Assembly (NCBI GenBank): GCA_016744995.1
Contig: JADGDG010000003.1
Coordinates: 248,001-312,000 of the forward strand
Source of the DNA: Gammaproteobacteria bacterium
GTDB lineage: Bacteria; Pseudomonadota; Gammaproteobacteria; GRL18
Direction of reading: 5' to 3'
DNA length: 64,000 bases
In this document: positions 17,666-26,200 of the stretch, piece after piece
Layout of the letters: every line of letters begins with the position of its first letter
How positions within the stretch are numbered: position 1 is the first letter of the stretch
Notes under the pieces: model-generated
The model's input: the letters and a program-made list of their open reading frames with translations, nothing else
What the model was told of the DNA's origin: nothing
The model's database searches: none
Translations under genes and position numbers: made by a program

Positions 17666-18923
17666 ATTCTTTCCATTTACTTAGGGTATATTCATACGTA
17701 CCCATGACACTATTCCATACGGCAATATTTTCAAATCGCTTTATGTAAGATCCTCCTGTTCGAATATCACCTTTTTGTACTGATATTCTTCCATCAATAC
17801 CTTTTAAACTTTCACTGGCAGGCTTTCCCTGATACCAATAATCCCAATCTGCTTCAGACATATATTTTTTTGCACGAACAGGGTTAGAAATGTAGTATCC
17901 TTGCCTGGCAATAAATGCACCAGGCCAACCAGAAAGCCACCAATTCATAAAAGCATAAGCAGCTTCTTTTTGTTCACCCTGAGTTGTCCTTGACAGACAC
18001 ATGACGCCATGCCATGCACGATAGCCCTCTTTTGGTGCAGCATAGACACATGGAATACCCCTGCCATTTAATGAAGACACAGCTGGAGAGAACATACTTT
18101 CAATATCAACTTCGCCCGATGCCATCAGGCCAACTGATTGCGAAACTGAAGACCAGACACCTCTAAAATGCCCCTTACGCTTATAGTCAATGAGGATTTC
18201 AAATAGATTATCAACTTCCTCACGAGTCATATTGCCGATATCATTACACTTGAACAATCCCTTTGCCTGAGCTGCCAGAGCCAGATCAAACACACCAATC
18301 GTGGGTGCATTAACTATTGCCACTTTACCATGATATTTTTTATCTAAAAGCCAGGCCCAGCTTTCGGTTTCATAGGGAATTCCTTTTGCAATCACTGAAC
18401 TATTATAACCAAATGAATCTGTGTTATGGACATAGGGCATAAAACTGATGGTATCTGCAGGATCTGAGCTGAGTGTATCATCTGGCTGAGTGTAAAGCAT
18501 TTTATATGGCGCATCACCTTTGCCAACGCTGGCATTGGATGAAATACGCCCTTTTTTTGTTAAATCATTAATCTCATTCCAATATTCTAGTCGATTGACC
18601 TCTATTGGCTGAATAGTTTTAGCTTCCCATAAAATTTTTATACTATTTGACCACTGCTCATAAATATCAAATGATTCAGGTTCGGTCGATGCTTTAAGTA
18701 AGACTTCTGCACTGCTGCCCGGGTAATATTCGATATTAATCCCCAGATCTTGTTCAGCCTTAAGTCGAATATCCTCTTGCAAGGTGACATGAGTTCCCAG
18801 AACTCTGATAGTCGGTTTACGACCAACCGCTTTTAGGATATTTGGGAATGCAAGTGAAGCTATTGTACTTGCACCGATCTTGCCACTGTTTTTTAAGAAA
18901 CGTCGTCTTTTATTTTCACGCAT
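17652..18923 (-). CDS. Periplasmic PotD-like solute-binding protein, probably partner of the GGDEF sensor
   Basis: The 423-residue protein has a twin-arginine signal (RRRFLKNSGKIGAS). It then has an extracellular solute-binding fold of the spermidine/putrescine type, with PYVHNTDSFGYN, LLDKKYHGKVAIVNAP and a WHGVMCLS region. No permease or ATPase genes accompany it, so transport is unlikely. Its 3' end overlaps the diguanylate cyclase gene by 14 bp. A sensory role with that protein is inferred, by analogy with NspS/MbaA. The ligand is unknown; polyamine is suggested only by family. No strong promoter was found in the 129-bp gap before it. Confidence 0.85.
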   Translation of the reverse strand: MRENKRRRFLKNSGKIGASTIASLAFPNILKAVGRKPTIRVLGTHVTLQEDIRLKAEQDLGINIEYYPGSSAEVLLKASTEPESFDIYEQWSNSIKILWEAKTIQPIEVNRLEYWNEINDLTKKGRISSNASVGKGDAPYKMLYTQPDDTLSSDPADTISFMPYVHNTDSFGYNSSVIAKGIPYETESWAWLLDKKYHGKVAIVNAPTIGVFDLALAAQAKGLFKCNDIGNMTREEVDNLFEILIDYKRKGHFRGVWSSVSQSVGLMASGEVDIESMFSPAVSSLNGRGIPCVYAAPKEGYRAWHGVMCLSRTTQGEQKEAAYAFMNWWLSGWPGAFIARQGYYISNPVRAKKYMSEADWDYWYQGKPASESLKGIDGRISVQKGDIRTGGSYIKRFENIAVWNSVMGTYEYTLSKWKEFVLA

Positions 18924-19052
18924 AATAGTAATTTTTTAATCATTTTTTTAAGTATAGTTCATTTTAAAATTAACATTACATATTCGTGTAGATGAATATA
19001 ATTGAATTACTGGAAGGGTAGGATTAAGCTTGTAAATATATTTTTACACTGT

Positions 19053-19649
19053 TCAATAATCCTGGCGCCCATTAAAAGCATGACCTAAAGTCGAACCATC
19101 AATATATTCCAGTTCTCCTCCCAGAGGTACGCCATGAGCAATTCGGCTTATTTTATTCGTATATGGTTTCAGCATTTCGACCAGATAGTGTGCTGTCGCC
19201 TCACCCTCTACCGTCGCATTGGTTGCCAGAATCACCTCGTGTATTTCTTCGTTTATTATCCGCTGCTTAAGTGTCTCCAGATGTAATTCCTGTGGGCCAA
19301 TACCATCCAGGGGGGATAAGTGTCCCATCAGGACAAAATAAGTACCCTGATAAGAACCTGACTGCTCAATCGCATACACATCTGAAGGCGTTTCAACCAC
19401 ACAGAGCACGAGTCGATCTCGTTTAGAAGACTGACAAATATCACATAAATCATATTCTGTAAGAATTCGACAGCTTTGACAATGTCCTACCTGCTCTGCC
19501 GCCTGACTTAAAGCATGGGACAATTTTCTTGCCCCTCTCCTGTCTCGTTCAAGCAAATGATAAGTCATGCGCTGTGCAGACTTGGCACCCACACCCGGCA
19601 AACACCGCAAACTATCAATAAGCTGTTTTATCAGTGGTGAGTGAGCCAT
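19053..19649 (-). CDS. recR: Recombination mediator RecR
   Basis: The 198-residue protein matches RecR in length. It has a helix-hairpin-helix N-terminus ([15 protein letters not shown]), a four-cysteine zinc motif ([16 protein letters not shown]) and a Toprim domain beginning at [12 protein letters not shown]. With RecF/RecO it loads RecA on gapped DNA. Its ATG shares one base with the stop of ybaB (TAATG), so translation is probably coupled in the classic dnaX-ybaB-recR order. Confidence 0.97.
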   Translation of the reverse strand: MAHSPLIKQLIDSLRCLPGVGAKSAQRMTYHLLERDRRGARKLSHALSQAAEQVGHCQSCRILTEYDLCDICQSSKRDRLVLCVVETPSDVYAIEQSGSYQGTYFVLMGHLSPLDGIGPQELHLETLKQRIINEEIHEVILATNATVEGEATAHYLVEMLKPYTNKISRIAHGVPLGGELEYIDGSTLGHAFNGRQDY

Positions 19650-19969
19650 TAAATCGGCAGTTTAAAACCAGGGGGAAGATTTAAGCCATCAGTCATACCA
19701 GACATTCTGCTTTTTGATTCTTTTTCAACCTGGCGTACTGCATCATTCACCGCAGCAGCAATCAGATCTTCCAGCATTTCTTTGTCATCCATGACGCTCT
19801 CATCAATATTCACCCGACGAATATCATGACGTCCGGTCATAACAACAGAGACCATACCGCCCCCTGCCTGACCATTCACTTCCATATTCGCAAGCTCTGC
19901 CTGAGTTTTTTGCATATCTTCCTGCATTTTTTGAGCCTGCTTCATTAAACCGCCTAAACCACCTTTCAT
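19649..19969 (-). CDS. ybaB: YbaB/EbfC nucleoid-associated protein
   Basis: The 106-residue protein has the YbaB fold. A glycine/methionine-rich start ([16 protein letters not shown]) leads into a long helix, then [23 protein letters not shown] and the conserved DKEMLEDLI helix. Such dimers bind DNA. It lies between dnaX (15 bp upstream) and recR (1-bp overlap). Confidence 0.95.
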   Translation of the reverse strand: MKGGLGGLMKQAQKMQEDMQKTQAELANMEVNGQAGGGMVSVVMTGRHDIRRVNIDESVMDDKEMLEDLIAAAVNDAVRQVEKESKSRMSGMTDGLNLPPGFKLPI

Positions 19970-19984
19970 TTTATTTCCTCTTCA

Positions 19985-22216
19985 TCATTTAACAGGTTTT
20001 ATAGATTCTTTACGCACCTTTGCATTAAAGGCATTCACTATCATTTGTACTTTAGGATCGGCATAAATTGATTCAACTGCCTGAGCCTGCAATACTTCAG
20101 CATCATGTATTTCACGACGCCTTGGTGTGTCCAGCTGTTCTTTTTGACTCACCTGACATTGTTCAATATTCAGTCTGACTGAGCAGCCCAGAAGTTCCAC
20201 CAAAATCGTAATCAAGCGCATTTTTATTTTATCACTGAGTAAGTGTTTATGCACCGACTCCAGCAACAAATCAAAAAACAGCTCATCATTTTTCTCTGTT
20301 TTATTTATCAGGGCACAATGTTTTGCCAGTTGTTGTTCCAAGCCATTTAATTCTGAACGGTTAATCAGCTCTCGCCAATATTCTGCCAGCTCAGTAGTTT
20401 CTTTTTTACACGGAATTTTTTCTTGCAGTTGAGTTTTAAATAGGGGCACAACCTCAGCCAGAGATCCCTGAGTTTCAGGCAATGCTCGTTTATCCTCAAC
20501 AAAAGGCTCTTTATTTCTGGCTGAGGGCTCTATACTTGGGGGTGATGGCTCTTTATTTTGGGTTGATGACTCTATATCTTTGGTTGATGACTCTTTATTC
20601 TCAGCTGAAGGCTCTATATTTCTAGCTGATGACTCTTTGTTTCTAGCTGATGGCTCTTTATTCTCGGCCGAAGGCTCTATGTTTCTAGCCGATGGCTCTT
20701 TATTCTCGGCTAAATACTTGTTATTCCCTGCAAAATACTTTTTATTCCCCGCTAAAGGCTCTTGAGGTTCATTAATGACCGATTTCTGTAAAGCTGGAAT
20801 TTCATAGCCCAGTTCAGAGCTCAGTTCAGAGACAGCCGGCTCATTGAAGTTTTCCTGTCCATAAGCATCGATTGGCGGTAAATCATCAAAGCCGGGACTG
20901 TGATACTTCTCTGTATCCTGGACAGCATGGTTTTGCTTTATCTGAATTTGATTAACAACTTGAGTCGGTTTCGAAACAGGCTGATTGCTTCGAACTGCAG
21001 CTGATGCGACAACACCGGGGTGTTTACTACTATCCCGACTACTATCCCGAGTCGTTTTTACTTCTGTTTGTTTTTTAAGTGTTTTTTTTTCTGCTGCCTG
21101 ATTGATTCTATCGGGTTTGAGTTTTGTTCTGATCTCAGGCTTAAAAGCCAGCATACGCAATAAGATCATTTCAAATCCACCTTGCGGCTGAGGTGAATAG
21201 GGCAAATCTTTTCGACCGTTCAAAGCAATCTGGTAATAGAGCTGAATATCTTCTGGCGTGATAAGTTGTGCGATCTGTTCAACACTCTGCTTATCACCCA
21301 GACTTTCATCAATAGCATCTGGAACCATCTGGCATAAAGCCACTCTCTGCATCATACTGATCATTTCAGCGAGAATGGTATTGACATCAATCCCTTGTGA
21401 AGTTAATAGTCGGCTTTGCTCAATTAAAGCATTTCCATCGGCATTGGCAAGTGCGGTCAATAACTCAAAAACACGCCCTTTTTGTACACTGCCCAACATT
21501 GCCTCTATATCAGCCAGATTCGGCTTACCATCACTATAGGCAATGGATTGATCGAGTAAACTCAAGGCATCACGCATAGACCCGTCAGCAGCGATGGCCA
21601 GAGGTTTAAGCACATTACTGTCAACAGGAATATTTTCAGCATTAAGGATCAGCTGCAACTGCTGTTCAATTTGTTCTATGGTCAGACTTTTCAGGTTGAA
21701 CTGCAGGCAACGAGACAAAATAGTGACTGGCAGTTTCTGTGGATCGGTCGTCGCCAATAGAAACTTAACATGAGGAGGAGGTTCTTCCAGCGTCTTTAAT
21801 AATGCATTAAAACTGTGCGTTGACAACATATGGACTTCGTCAATCAGATAGATCTTAAAACGACCGCGAGTCGGAGCATACTGCACGTTATCTAAAAGTT
21901 CACGTGTGTCCTCAACTTTGGTTCGGGAGGCGGCATCAACTTCAATAAGATCAACAAAGCGCCCCTGATCAATTTCCTGACAGGAGGCACATTCACCGCA
22001 GGGGGAAGCACTAATTCCCTGTTCGCAGTTCAGGGCTTTGGCCAGAACTCTGGCAACGGTTGTTTTGCCGACACCTCTGGTTCCAGTAAATAGATAAGCA
22101 TGATGAAGACGTTCACTTTCCAGAGCATTTGTCAGAGCTTTGAGAACATGTTCCTGTCCCATCATGGTGGTAAACGTTTTTGGGCGGTACTTGCGAGCCA
22201 GAACCTGGTATTTCAT
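19985..22216 (-). CDS. dnaX: DNA polymerase III subunits tau and gamma
   Basis: The 743-residue protein is longer than the E. coli tau (643). It has Walker A GTRGVGKT (45-52), a Cys-zinc motif (C64, C73, C76, C79), Walker B LIDEVHML (124-131) and the SRC sensor/finger motif (168-170). Clamp-loader domains I-III end near residue 365. A run of nine A in the coding strand (21082-21090) at codons 376-379 is followed in the -1 frame by a TAA two codons later. A ~380-residue gamma form by slippage is therefore likely. The linker (about 488-578) is expanded by ~13 seven-residue repeats. The C-terminal domain binds the polymerase core in known homologues. Confidence 0.96.
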   Translation of the reverse strand: MKYQVLARKYRPKTFTTMMGQEHVLKALTNALESERLHHAYLFTGTRGVGKTTVARVLAKALNCEQGISASPCGECASCQEIDQGRFVDLIEVDAASRTKVEDTRELLDNVQYAPTRGRFKIYLIDEVHMLSTHSFNALLKTLEEPPPHVKFLLATTDPQKLPVTILSRCLQFNLKSLTIEQIEQQLQLILNAENIPVDSNVLKPLAIAADGSMRDALSLLDQSIAYSDGKPNLADIEAMLGSVQKGRVFELLTALANADGNALIEQSRLLTSQGIDVNTILAEMISMMQRVALCQMVPDAIDESLGDKQSVEQIAQLITPEDIQLYYQIALNGRKDLPYSPQPQGGFEMILLRMLAFKPEIRTKLKPDRINQAAEKKTLKKQTEVKTTRDSSRDSSKHPGVVASAAVRSNQPVSKPTQVVNQIQIKQNHAVQDTEKYHSPGFDDLPPIDAYGQENFNEPAVSELSSELGYEIPALQKSVINEPQEPLAGNKKYFAGNNKYLAENKEPSARNIEPSAENKEPSARNKESSARNIEPSAENKESSTKDIESSTQNKEPSPPSIEPSARNKEPFVEDKRALPETQGSLAEVVPLFKTQLQEKIPCKKETTELAEYWRELINRSELNGLEQQLAKHCALINKTEKNDELFFDLLLESVHKHLLSDKIKMRLITILVELLGCSVRLNIEQCQVSQKEQLDTPRRREIHDAEVLQAQAVESIYADPKVQMIVNAFNAKVRKESIKPVK
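20483..20755 (-). repeat. Tandem 21-bp coding repeat (7-residue units) in the dnaX linker
   Basis: Residues ~488-578 of DnaX consist of about 13 units of seven residues, with forms such as SARNIEP, SAENKEP, SARNKES and AGNKKYF. The period is 21 bp, so copy-number change keeps the frame. The tract lies in the flexible linker between clamp-loader and polymerase-binding parts and is rich in Glu, Lys, Ser and Asn. Near-identical neighbouring units suggest recent slippage or unequal crossing-over. Confidence 0.9.
21082..21090 (-). promoter_or_regulatory. A9 slippery run in dnaX (programmed frameshift or transcriptional slippage site)
   Basis: In the coding strand the codons GAA AAA AAA ACA form nine consecutive A residues. 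A -1 shift reads AAC ACT TAA, stopping at once. This matches the logic of gamma production in E. coli (-1 ribosomal shift on an A-rich heptamer) and Thermus (transcriptional slippage on A9). I see no strong stimulatory hairpin within 10 nt downstream. Confidence 0.65.
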
Positions 22217-22252
22217 AAAAACCCTGGATTAGAGAATAATTGTTATCGTCGC

Positions 22253-22258
22253 AGTATA
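22253..22258 (-). promoter_or_regulatory. Candidate dnaX promoter -10 element
   Basis: TATACT in the minus strand lies 37 bp before the dnaX ATG. A TTGTCG-like -35 sits at a short 15-bp spacing, so the promoter is only tentative. The 21-bp repeat array begins about 50 bp further upstream. Confidence 0.35.
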
Positions 22259-22307
22259 CATTAAATGATGAAACGACAAAAGATTGGGGGATTGAAAATT
22301 GTGGGAA

Positions 22308-22499
22308 GTCTTTAACTGTTTAGAAAAAGTCTTTAACTGTTTAGAAAAAGTCTTTAACTGTTTAGAAAAAGTCTTTAACCGTTTAGAAAAAGTCTTTAAC
22401 CGTTTAGAGAAAGTCTTTAACCATTTAAAGAAAGTCTTTAACCGCTTAGAGAAAGCATTTAACTCTTTAGAGTTGAGGATCCTTAACTTCTTAAAGTTG
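22308..22499. repeat. Non-coding 21-bp tandem repeat array upstream of dnaX
   Basis: Seven clear head-to-tail units start at 22308, 22329, 22350, 22371, 22392, 22413 and 22434, with the form GTCTTTAAC-N-GTTTAGAAAAA. One or two degenerate units run to ~22499. Units are contiguous with no spacers. Each has an A-tract and a weak AAC-N-GTT dyad, and drift increases toward the 4.5S RNA gene. The 21-bp period equals two helical turns, so the A-tracts are in phase and should bend the DNA. The array separates the 3' end of the SRP RNA gene from the dnaX promoter. Confidence 0.93.
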
Positions 22500-22502
22500 A
22501 AA

Positions 22503-22606
22503 ACCCTGCCAGCCACACCCCGGCACATGAGTCAGTCGCTACAGTTGCTTCCTTCCGGATCTGGCTGGGTTAACGACCTATCATTGCGAAGGGACCGACA
22601 GAGAGC
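22503..22606 (-). ncRNA. ffs: Signal recognition particle 4.5S RNA
   Basis: Read on the minus strand, the sequence contains the hallmark SRP apical region (CCAGATCCGGAAGGAAGCAA). The descending strand has GTGCCGGGGTGTGGCTGGCA, as in E. coli ffs. Its 3' segment GGCTGGCAGGG pairs with the 5' segment CTCTGTCGGTC through 11 base or G-U pairs, closing the long hairpin. Size (~105 nt) fits the bacterial short form. It partners with Ffh for co-translational targeting. The exact ends are inferred from pairing and from the -10 box. Confidence 0.92.
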
Positions 22607-22610
22607 GGGC

Positions 22611-22616
22611 ATTATA
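22611..22616 (-). promoter_or_regulatory. -10 element of the 4.5S RNA gene
   Basis: A perfect TATAAT on the minus strand ends 4-5 bp before the predicted RNA 5' end. It is followed by a GC-rich discriminator (GCCCGC), common for stable RNA genes. The -35 region is poor. Confidence 0.55.
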
Positions 22617-22673
22617 CCCTAATAATGAAAACAGATGCTACTGAAATGACTGTTTTTTTAAGCTGTTAAATAT

Positions 22674-23048
22674 TTAGTGAAAGCGCCAGGGTCTTGAAGG
22701 TGATGAATCAGTTTGATAGACACGGATGCCATTGCTTCTATCCGCTTCTTTTTCCAGCTCAAGTAATTCAAATAGATCTTCAATTTGACGTCTAAATGCA
22801 AGTTCTTCCTGATTTTCAGGCAAACGATCAGTGTTGTGGTGTCCAATTGAAATTTTTTCACCATTTAAAAAAGCCGTCACACCTGAATTCGCATCAGAGA
22901 AAGACTCCTCCTGTAATTCATCATCCCGTAAATCATGATGCCCCTTAAAAAAATCATTGGGCAAAGAGATATCAGACTGAAGTACTTCTAATCCATCCTC
23001 TTCCTGAAAATCCCAGTCTTCCGGGTTATATTTTATTTCTTGTCCCAT
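22674..23048 (-). CDS. Acidic small protein, unknown function
   Basis: I chose the ATG at 23048 (GTCAAGG lies about 8 bp upstream) rather than a TTG five codons earlier. The ~124-residue product is strongly acidic in its first half (many Asp/Glu, motif YNPEDWDFQEEDGLE). It has a helical segment of RRQIEDLFELLELEKEAD type and ends with SRPWRFH. I do not recognise a family. It contains no signal peptide or membrane segment. It lies upstream of the 4.5S RNA gene on the same strand. Confidence 0.6.
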   Translation of the reverse strand: MGQEIKYNPEDWDFQEEDGLEVLQSDISLPNDFFKGHHDLRDDELQEESFSDANSGVTAFLNGEKISIGHHNTDRLPENQEELAFRRQIEDLFELLELEKEADRSNGIRVYQTDSSPSRPWRFH

Positions 23049-23237
23049 TAAATACCTTGACAATTAAATTAAAAACAACATTAATACTTATATAATTACT
23101 TATATTCTCACACAAGTACCGATTCAACTCAAGTTTCACAAGCAGGATTTTATGCTCAGCATAGGAATAATCTTACACCCAAAATACTTGTTTTATCATA
23201 TCATAAACAGTGTACTTTAATTAAGCAGCAGCCATCT

Positions 23238-26200
23238 ATGCGAAAAAAAAATTTATTACTCCGTTTTATACTTTTGTCCTTAGGTTTATTGCCCTTTATT
23301 TTTATAGCAATTATTCTTATCCCCGGTGTACAAAAGTACCTTGTTGAAAATCAGCTCACTCCCTGGCTATCACAGGCCAGCGTTGATTCTATTCAGATCA
23401 CGCCTTTTTCCATTGAAATCAAAAACCTTAAGTTGAAATATGAGGCAATTGATATTCAAATCGACAATATTGATAGTAAATTCTCTCCTTTGAGTTTATT
23501 CAGTCAGCGTATAAAAATTGATAAGTTGATACTGAATAAGCTTCAGATCGATGATGCATCCCCGGCAGATGAAAAACAGAAGGACTCAAAGTTTATATTT
23601 TATGGGCTATTTCCCTACTTTGATACCGGCTTTGTTTATGATATTGGTGTATTAGATATTGATGTTAAATACAATTCATCGGCTACCGGACAGGTTCATG
23701 TTTCCCTGAATGCCCATGCAATCAATGAAAATACTAATAATCCTATTTTGTTAAAAGTGACAGCCAGAAGTTTGTCAATAACTCCGGATATTCAGGGAAT
23801 TTTGCTAGACAGCTCAATCCGACTGAATCAGACACTCACCCGTCCCATCAACGCTCATCAATCGCAGTTTAATGTGACATTATTTGACTCAGACTCTGCT
23901 GAACAGCACATTTCTATTCAACTTGATATGGATCAATTAGCTAAACCAGATAAATGGGCCGCCTTTCCTTTTGATAAATATCGGACACATTATCTGCCGG
24001 AACTTCTGCATCCTGAAAGCATTGCCCTAAAAATAAAGCACACAAATTCTGATGCAAAAGTTTTATCTAACATTCAATTCAATGGACAATACAATGGTAA
24101 TGAGGGTGTTATTTCAGGCGCACTGAAAATATTGACCGACAAAACATTAACCAGACAATTCAAATCACTGGCATTACCCGAAATTGAAAGCAAAGTATCC
24201 GCCACACTCAAATATAATCTGCGCCGACTCGAAGGCTATATTGATCTGGTCGATGAATTTAATGTTGAAGACTATCTTAAAATGTATACAGTACAGAATA
24301 AGAGCCTTCAGCCTGACAAAAGCCTTCAGCCTGGTAAGAGCCCTCAGCTAAACCAGAGCCATCAGCCGGGCAAGAGCCATCAGCCAGACAAAAGCCCTCA
24401 GCCTGAAGAGAAAATAAAGCTTAAGCACTCTTCATTACCCGAACAATTTAATATATCAAATCATCTGAGCGCCAGTATTAGTAATAACAAACTGCTCATC
24501 AATAGTTTTTTGCTTAAGATATTAAGCAATGGTCAGGAATATATAAATATTTATACTCATAAGCCTTTATCAATAAACCTTGAACATTTATCTGATTTTT
24601 TTGAACAAAAAAATGCCGATCTTCTAAGGATCAACATACATCAATTACCATTAACCTGGTTTAATGACTTTACTTCAGACTATCAGATTAAAGAAGGTTT
24701 CCTTGATACTGATATCAATCTTGAATTAGAAAACAAAACTTTAAAACTGTCATCAAACCGCCCTTTCAGTTTTAAAAATGTATCAGTAATTGAGCCCACA
24801 AACAGCATAGAGAAAACTGAACAGCCAAAACAGTCCGGCAATAAAAATCAAGAAGAAATACCAACAAATCAGGTTTTGTTATTAAACCAGAATTTGGAAG
24901 CTGATTTTTTAGTCAGTATTAATAATAAAAATTTGAATTCTCAAATAAAACAACTGAAACTTTATCAAACAAATAAAAACAATAAAGTGCTTCAACAGCT
25001 TGATACATCTCTGGCTTTAAATATAGAAGATCCCATTCAATACCTTGAGCAAGAAAAAAAACCACTCCCACCTGTTCTTAGCGTTCAGAGTAAAGGCTTA
25101 ATTGATCTACACGCCTTAACAAAAATTCCCTATATTTTTAGATTATTAGATCCTAAATCTAAAATCAAAATACAAGCTGACTCTGTACCAGCACTACTTC
25201 AATCTTTTCCGAAGGCCCTGTCATTAAACTATGAAGTAAAAGTTGATAACAAAATAAATAAGCAATCAGCAATCTGGGATATAAAGCAGTCAACAATTAA
25301 CTTTTTTGGTGGTAAAAACACCAAAAATGCAAGTCAAATATTTACTCTTAAAAACGCTCAAAATATACAATTCAACCAAGATAAAGAACACTTTGAATTA
25401 TTAACTGAGGGCTCATTAATTGCCGCTAAAATCAGTCAATTTAATATAAATTGGCTATCCTCTCTAATGACTCAATATGTGCCTGCTTATAAAGTTTCAG
25501 GTGAATTATCTCAAATGAATTTATTGATATCATCACAGAAACAAACGGCCGAGCAACCAGAAAAAACCAATAAAACTCATTTTTTAGTTGATATTAATCC
25601 ATTTATTCTGAGCAAGCTTGAAGCCTATGAAGATAAAAAACAATTATTCAGTAATATAAAAATAAACACCAAAATTCATGCAAATTATTCACCCGAAAAA
25701 ATAACGATAAATTATCCATCACTTTCAATTAAAAAGAATACAAATATTTTAGTTAAAAATAGTGGCAGCCTGATAATCAATAATCCAGGTGACGAGAAAA
25801 AACAGATTTTAACCATTAAAGGAAAGCTCAAAGGTTTTATTCATCACATAATGAAACTAAGCCTTATCAAACAATATACTCAGACTAATATGGCATTAAA
25901 TCAAGAGTCACTTTTGGATGCACAGTATCATTTAAAAGTCACTGATAAGAATTTAACGGTTAATAAATCTAAATTTGAAATTTTACATACAAAAAGTAAG
26001 GGTCGACTAATATTAACAACCCCGAAACCCATTTCCCTGTCTTTAAAAGATAAAAAACATAATTTCTCTAAAAATGGTCATCTTAGTTTTAAACTGATCA
26101 ACTTTGATATAAATCCCTATGAATCCATTTTTTCTGAAGTACCGATAAGCTTTGATTTTGCCAATGCACACTTTGACCTGATTCAAACAAAGAAAAACCA

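Noticed and set aside
20580-20765. Plus-strand frame of repeated seven-residue units opposite dnaX
   Set aside because: It is the complement of the dnaX linker repeat and has no start signals.
22308-22499. CRISPR array
   Set aside because: Units are directly contiguous with no unique spacers, and no cas genes are present.
22229-22622. Long frames on both strands over the 21-bp repeat array and 4.5S RNA gene
   Set aside because: They exist because the repeat period is a multiple of three, they overlap a structured RNA gene, and they lack start signals.
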